The position numbers and the translations under genes were made by a program. The notes below the pieces were generated by a model that made no database searches, was not told where the DNA came from, and worked only from the letters and a program-made list of their open reading frames with translations. From positions 122,661-186,660 of the forward strand of contig VTPC01000639.1 of assembly GCA_011009095.1 (NCBI GenBank): a stretch of DNA of 64,000 nt. Reading direction: 5' to 3'. Each line of letters begins with the position of its first letter. Position 1 is the stretch's first letter. This stretch comes from Ignelater luminosus. Its lineage: Eukaryota > Arthropoda > Insecta > Coleoptera > Elateridae. Shown in pieces: positions 11,984 to 22,849 of this stretch.

Positions 11984-12502
11984 TTTTTTGACGACATTGA
12001 AAGTTTCAAGTTAAAAGTTTTGGCGTTAACGACGAATATCCAAAAATAACTTGAAGAACAATAGGCCTCCTTTTGGGTTTGACAGCATCTGGAAAATTTA
12101 AATTCAATTTACATATGTCCGTGTGTGATCTTAAGGTATTTGGAACAACTGACTACTCTAGCACAAAAGATGTCGATTCCAGAGGCGTAACTTTGTAGGA
12201 GAAAACTGGATGAAACCTTTCTTGTGCGTCATTCGACGATGGTACCAACATAGTTTTGGCTACAGAAGTTTTTATAACGGAGGAAAGGAAGGCAAACTTA
12301 ATTTTTGTAATTTCTGATTTGCATTCCGCTTACCTATTCAAACGTGTCGGATCCAAAATTTTGGTTTGGAAAATGTACAATTCAATTACTAACGATGCTC
12401 TAATTATACCTTATAATTTGTAAATTTAAGGTCTTCTGGTACCCTCTTCATATGCACTATAACGTTTGACGGTCGTAAACAACAAATTCTTAGATTAGAA
12501 AT
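11984..12502. other. Spacer between the two LTR-like blocks
   Basis: Non-repetitive segment of about 520 bp. From the ATG at 12116 the plus strand is open for 28 codons (MSVCDLKVFGTTDYSSTKDV) before a TAG, and coding-like sequence continues in other frames to about 12380 (VISDLHSAYLFKRVGSKILV). It could be the shrunken internal part of an LTR element, but I cannot assign the protein. Confidence 0.3.
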
Positions 12503-12791
12503 TGTAACGGTTGCTTTTCGTTACCGTTCCATATGGTTGTTACATCTGCACCAGTTTATTTTCTTAAATTTGTTTTTTAGGTTTCTCTGGGTAAAGAGAT
12601 GGTGGAGCTTGTTTTGTTGAGACTATGAGATCAACTTCATTCTTTTGCTGCAAGTGATTGATGTACAGTTCTTAAAATTTGTTGATTTTTATTTGGTTTA
12701 AGTGGAGTGTTTCTGGCCTGATTTGTCTTGGGGAGCAGAAAAATGTGATCTGGTTTCCTAGTTTTGGTCTCGCTGTCAGCAAACATTTTCA

Positions 12792-12803
12792 TCTACGGTG
12801 CAC
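12792..12803. repeat. Left 12-bp target-site duplication of the Jockey LINE
   Basis: TCTACGGTGCAC occurs here and again, identically, at 15751-15762 directly after the poly(A) tail. This fixes the 5' limit of the inserted LINE at 12804. Confidence 0.92.
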
Positions 12804-13888
12804 AAAATAGATTTCTACAATCACACACATACACAGGCTACGCCAAATGAAGTAGTATTAATGCAAAGAAACAACGAATTGTTCCAAGAAAATTATGCAA
12901 GATCGCAAAATGAACAGGCATTGTACAACGAATGGAAAAAAGTTGAACAAGAAAAAATTACTATCTACAACAAATTTAAACTGTTAGAGAGTGATTTAAT
13001 AAATTTGCAAAGAAAATATTCGCAATTAGAAAAAATTGTGAATAAACCTAAAGAAGAAGAAAAAATACAATATGAGACAGACGAGGAAGAGCTAGCGAGA
13101 GAGACAGAGTAGATTAGAGTGAAAGGAAAGGGAACTAAGAAAAGAAGAATGGATACTTCATTAACCCCACCTACAAAACAAGCCACTAAAACTACACAAA
13201 TTAAAGCTAAGAAAACTCAACAACCTCCGCCAGTAATAATAGATAGCGTTAAAAATTTTGAAAAACTACATGAAGAAGTGAGCGAAATTATGATAGGATT
13301 TCAAATAAAAATAATTAATAACTGAAACATTAAAATAAATGTGCCTGATGGTGAATGCTATAGAGCACTGACAAAAATGCTAAGTGAAAATGGCTATTCG
13401 TGGCACTCCTACGAAAATAAACAAAACCGGCCAATCAAAGTTGTAGTAAAATATCTACCGCATGACTGTAATAGAGAAAAAATAGCCAGAGAACTGGTCA
13501 AAAGAGGCTATAAAATAATAGATGTAATTAACAAATTAAAGTGGAAAACAAAGGAAGCACTGGACATTTTTACGTTAGTGTTTAGCCATGATGAAGATAT
13601 TAACAAAATTTATGAAATTAAGGATATTCTGGGCATCGGATCCAAATAGAACCAATTAGGGCTTCAAAACTAATTCCGCAGTGTAAAAATTGCCAAGCGT
13701 ATGGACATACCCAACGCTACTGTGCCAAAGAATCGCGATGTGTCAAATGCACTGGGAAACATCATACTAGGAACTGTACCAAACCAACAAACGAGAAGCC
13801 AAAATGTGTCCATTGTGGAGAGGCCCATCCAGCCAACTACCGTGGATGTAATATAGCAAAAGAACTTCAAAAAATAAAAACAAACAAG
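12804..13888 (+). pseudogene. Jockey gag-like ORF1 remnant with CCHC knuckles
   Basis: Nucleic-acid binding ORF1 protein of a Jockey-type LINE, in several broken frames. 12804-13111 is Lys/Glu/Gln-rich and likely coiled coil. 13119-13325 is basic (KGKGTKKRRM). 13341-13649 contains YLPHDCNREKIARELVKRGY, typical of the domain that precedes the knuckles in insect Jockey proteins. After a frame change, 13650-13888 encodes a triple knuckle: CKNCQAYGHTQRYC, CVKCTGKHHTRNC and CVHCGEAHPANYRGC. Its N-terminus is absent because the element is 5'-truncated; the upstream open frame runs into the target duplication and is not genuine. Confidence 0.82.
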
Positions 13889-14944
13889 ATGAAGAAAGTA
13901 GAAAAACCAAAACAACTTACCAACGATGGTTGTACAGACTATTCTCTTTGGAAAGCAACAAAGAGATTAAAAAGACCGATCCTGCAAATCCCGCCACTAA
14001 GAATGGGAAATGGAAAGTGGGCACGGAGTAATCAACAAAAAACAGAATTGATTGGAAATCATCTAGAAAAAATCTTTCAAGACAGCGAAGAATTAGCAGA
14101 AGAATTAACAACAGAAAATTCAATACAAGAGAAAGAAAGTATACGACTCACCTCTCCAAAAGAAATAATGAATAAAATTAAAAATAATATCAATCCAAAA
14201 AAATCTCCAGGGTTCGATTTAATAACTGGGGAAATACTCAGAAATCTGCCTAAGAAAGTCATAGTAAAATTAACAAACTTAATAAATGCATTCTTCAGAC
14301 TGCGATATGTGCCAAGTTTGTGGAAAATCGCGAAAGTGATTATGATACCAAAACCTGGCAAGCAACCATACGAAGTGACATCATACAGGCCTATTTCCTT
14401 ATTACCAGTAATTTCAAAATTATTTGAAGAATTACTACTCAAAAGGTTGAAAGGTGTTATTGAGAGACAAAAATTAATACCAACACATCAATTTGGATTC
14501 AGAAACAAGCATTCCACGGTTGACCAAATCCACAGAATAACAAGTATTATTGAGAAGAGCCTCGAAGAAAAAAAAGTTTGTTCTACAGTCTTTTTGGATG
14601 TGGCCCAGGCATTTGACAAAGTTTGGCACAAAGGGCTAATACACAAGTTAAACTCATATTTCCCAGAACAGTACGTAGAAATATTACATTCATATATATC
14701 CGATAGATTCTTCAGAATAAAGCAGGAAGATGCCTATTCTGAACTAAAAGAAATTCAAGCGGGAGTGCCACAAGGAAGTGTCCTAGGTCCGGTTCTATAC
14801 CTGCTATATACTTGTGACATTCCACAACCAGAAAATAACACAATAGCCACATTTGCGGATGACACTGCTATAATGGCAATTGGAAATAATAATGAAGAAT
14901 CAACTGAAAAACTACAAACCGCTATTCAAGAAATACAGAAATGA
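13889..14944 (+). pseudogene. Jockey reverse transcriptase core, fused to gag tail
   Basis: A 351-codon frame. The first nine residues (MKKVEKPKQ) continue the gag frame, then sequence jumps to LTNDGCTDYSLWKATKRLKR, a segment that normally follows the endonuclease. RT landmarks follow: KSPGFDLITGEILRNLP, YRPISLLPVISKLFEELLLK, QFGFRNKHSTVDQIHR, motif A FLDVAQAFDKVWH, QAGVPQGSVLGPVLYLLYTC, and motif C FADDTA. The catalytic aspartates are present. The TGA at 14942 replaces what is probably a tryptophan codon, since coding continues in the same frame. The lack of an endonuclease and the stop mean it cannot make a working ORF2 protein. Confidence 0.9.
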
Positions 14945-15529
14945 ACAAAAACATAGAAAATCAAGCTGAATGAAAGTAAGTCAGTACATGTAGATTTTAC
15001 AAACAAAAAAATAGAACCAATACCAGTAAACATTAATGGTCAACAAACACCCTACTGAAACCAAGCTAAGTATCTGGGTATGACCCTAGACGCAAAACTG
15101 CGATGGAAGCCTCATGTCAAAAAGAAAAAAGAAGAGCTAAACCTAAAATACAGAAAAATGTACTGGCTGATTGATAGGAATTCCACTCTATATCTGCATA
15201 ATAAAATTTTGTTATACAAACAAATACTTAGACCAGTTTGGACTTACGGAATTCAGCTCTGGGGCTGTACCAAACAAAGTAATAAAACAATTATACAACG
15301 AATCCAAAATGAAGTATTGAGAAGTATGGTAAATGCACCTTGGTACTCTAGAAACAGCGACCTCCATCGAGACCTGGAAATGGAGACTGTGGATGAAATT
15401 ATCACAAGATTTGCCAGACAACATGAAGAAAGACTTCATCAGCACGTGAATGTTGAAGCCATCCAGCTCCTTGACAACACGCAACTAGTGAGAAGGCTCA
15501 AAAGACTTAAACCTTTTGAGCTAATTTGA
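14945..15529 (+). pseudogene. Jockey RT thumb and C-terminal region
   Basis: Continuation of the preceding frame after three further stops in 14945-15061 (KLNESKSVHVDFTNKK is readable). From 15080 an uninterrupted 149-codon frame encodes the conserved C-terminal part: KYLGMTLDAKLRWKPHV spans the junction, then LRPVWTYGIQLWGC and EVLRSMVNAPWYSRNSDLHR, as in Jockey, X and related elements. It ends at 15529, followed by about 190 bp of 3' UTR and the tail. Confidence 0.88.
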
Positions 15530-15750
15530 ATTAGTGTTAGAGTCAGTGAAAAGCAGAGAATGGTGCGGTAGTGTACACGTCAGGTGTAGTGTACTTAGTT
15601 AAAAGACAGCTGAACATTAAGGACACTGATGAGTATACCTTAATTTAAGTTTTTTCAAATAGTAAGCTAGGTTAGAATAAAATTGCTCATTGGTCATAAT
15701 TGACCAGATTGTAATACTAAAATAATAATAATAATAAAAAAAAAAAAAAA

Positions 15751-15762
15751 TCTACGGTGCAC
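15751..15762. repeat. Right 12-bp target-site duplication of the Jockey LINE
   Basis: TCTACGGTGCAC, identical to 12792-12803, directly after the poly(A) tail. Confidence 0.92.
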
Positions 15763-16932
15763 GGATCTATCTTTCGTCTTATTGCTCTTAGATACATTTC
15801 CGGCTCCATTTTTGTCGTCTTCCGAAGTTGTAGAAATCCTTGAGAATTTTGAAATTTAAATTATACCCAAAAATTGTATTAAAGTCCAGTTATGGGTCAG
15901 TTTATTAAATTTAGGAAAGATATAATTTTTTTAAAGTATTATTTAAAGTTATTCTGTTAGTAAAAAGATAGTGACATATTTTTTATCACGAAAGTTGCAT
16001 TACTGCGATTTTGAATTCTCGTGTTGGTTTTGCCATTTAAAAATTTTTTAGAGAAAGATTGTGACCTCCCTCAGAGGGTATATTTGCAACCTCAGGAAGC
16101 AACTGTTAAGTAGTTTTTTTGTGTGCATCTGTTTCAGATTTTTACTCATCATTTTTTTTGCAATTTTTTACACAGCTGTGGAAAAATTCATCGGAAATTG
16201 GGAGGTGGTGAGTTTTGAAATTTTTTTTAATTTTTAACTTCTTAAGATTGGTTGATTTGCTAATTTTATTTCTCGGATTTATCAAAGTTTTACTATTTGA
16301 TATAGTTGTTGCAATCGCAAATTTCTACATGAGATTTCTTTAACGTTACATTTCTATACTTTAAGATTATTTCCTCGAATGCGTTTGTTGTAAGTTAAAA
16401 CTTTTATTTCCTTTTGAACCTAGAAGAAATGTTAATTAATAGAAAATTCTTGAGCTGAAGTTTTAATCAATTTTGTCTGTTCAAGTCGAAATTTTTCTTA
16501 TTAATAATTAGCTTATTCTATTAGTAAAAATGTATTTAAATACTTAAGTATATACAGGGTGCCGCAATAGTTATTGTTATTATACATTAAAGTTATTTGT
16601 TATTGTATAAAGATTATATATACTTCAGATTATTTGTTTATATATTATTAGTTGTTGTTGGTTATAGAGATTTTAGGTTGTATTGTTGTTTATACATATA
16701 TTTACTATACATATTTATATTGTTACTGTTTTTGCATGGTGTTGTGTTCCTTTCGGAACTGGCACTGGGGTATTTTGAATATATAATTTAATACAAATTC
16801 CTGCTGTGTTTTATTGAGAGTATATAACTGTTCCTCATCTGTCTCAAGGCATCAACTGAGATTAGTCGGCCTAGGACCGATTGAGCTTTAGTTAACTAGA
16901 GTAAGTTAAATTTACTGTAACGTAAGGTTACA

Positions 16933-19525
16933 TTACAAAATATCACTATAAGAAAAGTTAGGGTCGACATTAAAACGTGATTGTACTGTTTTGTCGGTGA
17001 TTCTAGAGATGGATAGTCGTGCTAAGATCTAATGCAGAGTTATTAGATGATGATGTTGTGATCATCAATTATATAAACAATTTATTCAATAATACAAATA
17101 AATACTACTTTCCACCACTTGAAGGTTGTTTTTAGACAAAACGTAACAAGTTCAACCAATTTCACTTAACAAAACTTGTGTAAGGCACCATAGCTATTAA
17201 TAAAAGTTACCAATAGTTGAGAAAATCGATGAATTTTGATAAAACTCTTTTGGTATATGGAAGCCATTTCATTAAGCCTCTTCAAGCAATTATGCAAAAG
17301 CAAAATTTACATGATAATAAAAAGTCTAAAAATCTAATGAACGATAACCACAATTAATTGATGGTGAATGTAATACCAGAATGATAAAAATTTCATAATA
17401 ATATACATAACCATTTTCATTTCTACGGCCTTATGCAAACGGAAGTTATATATTTTTTAAAAAGTTGAATATTTCTGGCTTAGCTACTTTGAAAATGTAA
17501 AACCCGCCAAACAAGAAAATAATTATATCGTATAATGTATAAAACTGATGTAAATAAAAAATTAATAATTAGCTGGAAATTAAATAATTTTTGTATGATT
17601 ATGTGTACTGATTAGTTTAGTTATTTTTATCTTTATGGTGAACGTAGGAAGTATGCACTTTTGTAAAAAAACGATTGAATGAAATTGCAGCATCAAATAG
17701 CTAGTGACACACTTTTTTTGTTGCCCTGCTAACGAGTTAAATAACCTTTCTGTCTGACCGAAAAAGTAGCAAAAGTTGAAATATTATTACTATTCGTACA
17801 TAAATAGAATAAAAATAATAATACCTGTTGATTTCATCGCGTGACGTAACTAGAAATGGGTTTAAGTAAGTGATATAAATCTTCATAATTGGAAATTCAA
17901 AAGAGGTTTTAAGAAATGCAAAAGTTCTCAATATACTTAACGTTGCGGAAATACAAGTAAACACATGAAAATGTAAATGCTTTATGAGAAAGAATGGGGA
18001 TTTTAACAAACAATGAGAACATACGAAAGCAACTATTTAGATAAATAATAAATACCCTTTGATATGATTTTAAGAATACATATTACATCTTACTCATAAT
18101 AAAGATTGAACTGCCATTGACTTGTGTTCTAAAGAATGGTATCTATTGCTGTTATTTCTCAAAGGTTTATGATTCCAATCTTATGCTTTAATAAGTTCAA
18201 ATAATTGTAACGGAATCTACCATAACCAGAAATTCCTACAAATTTTGAAAGTTAAAACATAGTTTAACTTTGAAAATCATTACACATAAAGAAACCATCA
18301 GACAGACCAGTGAGATATATCGAAACTTCCATTGTATACATTTTCTTACTGACTTGAGCGAGACCCCATTAAATTAGAATGAAAAAGTTAACGGATTGTA
18401 TTTAATCAAACAACTCAAGGGGATGAAAAAATTGTACTAAGTACTATGAAGAAATTATTTACCTCCAAGACCATCAAATTCCATATGAAGAATACTTAAA
18501 AAGTTAAAAATCCGGAAAGGAATTGTTACCATACTTGCCACGTGTACCTAGCTAGTCTATACTTTGCAGTAGCAGATTATTATTTGAATCATTTTCTATG
18601 AGGACAAGGTTTTCCAATTTCATCAAATCGACAATGTGAGCCTCTAGATTTTTTGCCCATAAAGACCAAACATTTTATGAGAAATTTTCAAATTAAAGTT
18701 GTTTGGTGTTCTACAGATTCAAGATTTTTAAAAACTTTGCATTCTACAAAAATACACTTTGAAGAATTTATCTGAAATTTGTCCGAACAATATCATCAAC
18801 CCTAACAAATGTTTTCAGTGTGGACAAATAGAAAGTTTAGTAGAATGAATTTGTAAACACTCATAGATTTTTCATCTCCTTTACTCTTGAAGCATACATA
18901 GCCTGTTTTAAAAATAAGCAACAAGAAGATACACCCATTTCTCAATTTTTGTGTGAATCTTTTTGAATGCTCAGAACGAGTTCGTCGAGCTATACTGTTT
19001 CAAATAAATTTTTATTTTGTTAACTTATTCCTCACGAGAAAATCCTACTTTCCACCTAGCAAACAGCAAACGTTAACTTTCTAGTTTTTTCCCTAGCTAG
19101 AAAAGTTTGGCTTTAATAGTGGGCGTAGAAAAACCTTTTTGATAGTTTTTACCCACCGACTCAAGCCGGAAACCTTGGGAAGTAGATAGAAGGTTGTATA
19201 TTAAAACCCATTATTATAGTATCAAAAAAATAATAATTGCACATTAGGGTGGTTCAGAAAAAAACCGTATGTCGCCGATCTGAATAATGTTTTGCAGTTT
19301 TGTGCCTTTAGGTGAGATATTAAAATGTACCAAATTTTGGCCAAATTAGACAACGTTAACACGTGTCGCATCGAGCTTGAAGTTTGAAAAAATTAGTAAG
19401 TTTCATGTTTTTTCGAATTTTGTTTTAGGCACGAAATTGAGACTTGAAAGCAACCAATATATTTTGTTATGAATAGTACGATAATTTAGGAACATGTTGA
19501 CGTAAAGTTCATCAAAATTGGTTAC
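16933..19525. other. Gene-free AT-rich stretch
   Basis: Long AT-rich interval without a supportable gene. Around 18540-18900 the plus strand has short protein-like pieces in changing frames (FLPIKTKHFMRNFQIKVVWC and neighbours), which may be a badly decayed element, but I cannot name it. AGGGTGGTTCAG at about 19245 could be a MITE terminus; no partner end was found. Confidence 0.45.
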
Positions 19526-19529
19526 TTAG

Positions 19530-20690
19530 TACCACAGAACAAACAGCACAGAAGAAATGCAGATAAAATATATAACGGAGGAACAATGGCAAGATTATTA
19601 TCAGAAACTTGTGATTCAGGATACACCAGCATTTACAACAGCAGAGAATGACGACAACGGAATTCACGAAGAAAACAATCTAGAACCAATACCTCTAAGC
19701 CTGGAAGAAATAAAGAACATAATAAAATACTTGAAAAACGGGAGATTATCCGGAGCAGGAGGAATAGCCTCTGAGCTCATCAAGTACAGCCCTCAAAAGC
19801 TGATATGTATGATCCAACGAATGTTTGAGAGGGCGATTAGTGGTGAACTCCTACCGAAGGAATGGACCGAGGCCTATGCGACATCAATATTCAAAAACGG
19901 AAATCGAGAAAATTGTGAAAATTATCGGGGAATCAGTGTTATCTCAACCATGGGTAGACTTTATGAAAAATTAATAAAAACAAAATTAGAAGAATAAAAT
20001 TGTATACAATACAACAAGTCAATGAGAGGAAGCTAGCCAAGAACAGACCTGTCCACCTACTTTTCGTAGACCTACAAAAGGTGTACAACTCCATTCTGAG
20101 AACGAATCTGAGAAATTCCACGAGAGAACTAAACATCCCCGATAACCTAATAAGAGCAACTGCTGTAATAAAAATAAAAAATAAAATTGGACGACAGTTC
20201 AAAACATCCACGGGCTTACTACAGGGCTGCTCCACCTCTCATACGCTTTTCAAGATAATTCTAGAAACAATACTGAAACCATGGAGAAGAAAATGTGACG
20301 GTATTGGGATCACAATAAGAAATCAGCATCTGTATACCTTAAGCTTCGCAGATGATCAGGTGGTAATAGCCCAGGACGAAGAAGATCTCAACTATATGAT
20401 GCAAAAACTCAATGAAGAATACTTAAAAGATGGATTAGACATCAACTACAATAAAACAGAATATCTCGCAGCAGGAATAGAAAAACAACGGATCTGGAAC
20501 ACCACTATAAGAGGAACCCAAAAGTTTAAATACCTGGGTTTCACTATCTCGAAAACAGGGACAACTTCAGATGAAATAAGAGTAACTGAAGCCAAACCAA
20601 AACGGCTATTACACAATTAAATGGAATACTGTGTGATACACGTATAGCAAAAAAAAAATGAAAAAATAGTTTTTGACACTATTGCATTGA
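19530..20690 (+). pseudogene. LINE reverse transcriptase fragment
   Basis: Part of a non-LTR retrotransposon pol. 19557-19997 covers the RT fingers (PLSLEEIKNIIKYLKNGRLS, ENYRGISVISTMGRLYEKLI). After a stop, 20000-20620 covers palm and thumb: motif A HLLFVDLQKVYNSI, GLLQGCSTSHTLFKIILE, motif C SFADDQVVIAQDEEDLNYMM, and KYLGFTISKTG. Between the two frames the conserved QAGFR-type segment is lost, so a short deletion joins them. Coding continues out of frame to about 20690 (NGILCDTRIA in another reading). The 5' endonuclease part is absent. The style matches the 3' piece at 24840-25395, which may be the same family. Clade not determined. Confidence 0.82.
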
Positions 20691-21540
20691 GTAAAGAATT
20701 TGTGAAAGAGGCGCAAACCCTATACAAAACAGCGTTCCAATATTGCTATCTCAGTCTGATTAGTTCCCTGCACCCCACCATCAACAAACTATTAGTTGCA
20801 TAGTGCTGCCACAACAAATTCACCACTTGACGTTTGAAATAACTGGTTTATTGTCACAAAATAACCCGTTTTCCAGATGTTTACCCACAAAAATACAATT
20901 CAAAGTAATTGCAGCGAGGATTTTAAGAAAGTACTTTTGGCTAGGTTACCTATGAAAATATTAAATAGTTTCATTTGCGTAAATACCAAGTTTTATTGAA
21001 ACAATATTAAGAATTAAATTACAAAGTGCTACATTAAAAATTACAAATTTTAATTTAAAAAAAACTGAAGCAGTCCATTCTTCAGCTACAAATATTTGAG
21101 AGACTAAAATAATATAGAGAAACAATCTTTGAAATTCGAAAAATAAATGATTTTTTCTAGGTGAATGTAGAAAAAAAGTACACTTGTATTTACAAACAAT
21201 TCAAACATTAAATTAGACGTTTTCCAAATAAGAATACTTATGGAAATTAAATAAAAAGTATTTTTGTTCTTATCTTTTATTTTATTATCTAAAGGTTGTA
21301 CTTCTTTTTAATAAAGCTACTTTTTACATCAATCTCATCAAAGAATCGTTTTTAGTTCAGAATTCGTCCAAATATAAAAAAAATAAGTTTATATAAATAT
21401 CTGGAAGGTTTTCTGACTGTAATTAATATTGGTTATTTCGTACATCAGTAAGAAATCCACATTGGAATGCTTATGTGATGTACATTTTTAGTCAACAATT
21501 TGTTCAGATACTTAAAAATAATCATTTTTTAAATAAAAAT
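20691..21540. other. Gene-free AT-rich stretch
   Basis: No open frame of note and no repeat structure recognised; strongly AT-rich with A and T runs. Confidence 0.5.
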
Positions 21541-21542
21541 AT

Positions 21543-21815
21543 TGGACGAAACTTGGACTTCCAATTAGAGACATAAACATTTTACGTCCGATAATTCTTG
21601 GACGAAGTATAGGCCAAAATTGGATGTTCCATGAATGTCCAAACACGAACATTCTATGAATGTCCGAATTAAGTCTATGGATGGCCGGACGACTTTTGGA
21701 TGACAAATGGATGTCCAGTGGACGTCCAAACACGGACGTCCTATGGATGTCCACTTTACGTCCATGGACGTCAGAACGAAATTTGGATGACAAATGGACG
21801 TCCGGTGCTATATGG
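21543..21815. repeat. Palindromic GGACGTCC-type array
   Basis: About 270 bp dominated by variants of the short palindrome TGGACGTCCA (GGATGTCC, GGACGTCC, GGATGGCC, ACGAACATTC) spaced roughly every 10-20 bp, for example TGGATGTCCAGTGGACGTCC. Because the unit is self-complementary, both strands read almost alike and several frames are open by chance. It adjoins the C-terminal end of the P-like transposase remnant. Confidence 0.75.
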
Positions 21816-21854
21816 GTAAATAATAGTTGTTTATACCGTATAGTTATTTTTGTA

Positions 21855-22634
21855 TTAAGTGCGCGAAATCAGTGTTTTTTTGTAGCACATGAGAATGGCA
21901 AAAAAGTCATTCGAATGCGCCAAAAAATTCTGAGACTGGTTAAATTCCAGCTTTCTCTTTAATAGGATTTCATCGAACACTACAACGCACATTTTTTCTT
22001 TTTCAGTCATTGATTTTGCCTTCAGATGTAATTTTTTTTACTTAACTAATATTTAATCCAGTTTTTTAAGTTACACACTTTCAACCAAGTTTGAATGGTT
22101 TTAATAGCGGGCAATTTAAATTTGAGATTATGTAACATAAACTTAGTATATGCACCTGGTGATTTGTAATGCAATGAAAGAGCTAGTTGCTTTTTGGCTT
22201 TTGACCATTTTTCTCTTATTTGTGGAACAGTTGCATATTGATAAATGTTTTAACTTCAGGGCTTTCATACTTATTTATGGAAAAGGAGCTAGGTTTTTTT
22301 TTCAATCTATACGTCTGAGATTGCTTCGCTTTCAACACTTTTTAAAGTCTTTTAACTTTAGCAGAAACGACTCTACATTGTCTTCTTAGCTTCACTTTCG
22401 TAGGTGTTTCCATGTCCAAGACTCGTTTACTAACTACAGAACTTGGACTGAGTGTGCTATAAACCCTGGATGTTCTAGGCAAATTACTCTTGCATAGTAT
22501 TTCCAAGTTTTCTTCACTGGAAACAGATGCCAAGCGCTTTCTTCCATAAGTTTTGAAGTTTTCCAAACTGCTTGATGTTCCTGTGTTAACTTCTTTTTCT
22601 GGAGCAGCAGGTGCCCACACTTCTCGTCCTGTCT
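21855..22634 (-). pseudogene. P-element/THAP9-like transposase fragment
   Basis: On the minus strand an exon appears to begin at 22634 after the acceptor TTTTATATTTATAG. It encodes a Ser-rich linker, then TPTKVKLRRQCRVVSAKVKR, typical of the basic coiled-coil after the THAP domain. A TAA follows, then in frame SPEVKTFINMQLFHK, then after a one-base shift EKWSKAKKQLALSLHYKSPG and LKFKLPAIKTIQTWLKVC, and after another break MTEKEKMCVVVFDEILLKRK, which covers the first catalytic aspartate (FDE) region of P-type transposases. The order of these blocks matches P-element/THAP9 proteins. The DNA-binding THAP exon and the C-terminal half were not found. Two stops and at least two frameshifts make it a pseudogene. 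Confidence 0.72.
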
Positions 22635-22849
22635 CTATAAATATAAAATGTGGGGTCTAGATAAAGATCCATGGTAATTTACTATGTAATGCAACGGGTG
22701 CTGCTATCAGTAATTTTTGTCATTCCGTTTTTGGGACAAAATATGTCTGGTCTAGTGGCGTAATAACTGATTAAAAGCCCCCTCCCCCGCAAGAGTGTAA
22801 ATAGGGCCCATATTGTAAACATATAAATAAAAAATAAAAATTTGCATTA

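Larger units (their letters stand above)
12804..15750 (+). mobile_element. Jockey-type LINE, 5'-truncated, endonuclease deleted
   Basis: Non-LTR retrotransposon copied into the LTR-like block by target-primed reverse transcription. It begins inside the first reading frame, ends in an (AAT)n plus poly(A) tail at 15718-15750, and is bounded by an exact 12-bp target duplication. It carries a gag-like zinc-knuckle frame, a reverse transcriptase core and the C-terminal domain. The whole endonuclease region and the C-terminal part of gag are missing, with the gag and RT sequences joined near 13915. Stops interrupt the RT downstream of 14944. Full-length Jockey elements are around 4.5-5 kb, so this is both truncated and internally deleted. 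Confidence 0.9.
12503..16932. mobile_element. Putative long LTR-like block, copy 2, split by a LINE
   Basis: Starts TGTAACGGTTGCTTTTCGTT and ends near GTAACGTAAGGTTACA, matching the ends of the block at 10003-11983. Removing the LINE and one copy of its target duplication (12804-15762) leaves about 1.47 kb of T-rich non-coding sequence. If the right end is taken five bases further, AAAT flanks both sides, a possible 4-bp target duplication, although chance is likely in such AT-rich DNA. No gag or pol sequence is seen in the remaining block. Confidence 0.38.

Noticed and set aside
12798-13112. Full start of the Jockey gag ORF at a GTG
   Set aside because: The first bases belong to the host target duplication (12792-12803); the element is 5'-truncated and the true start is missing.
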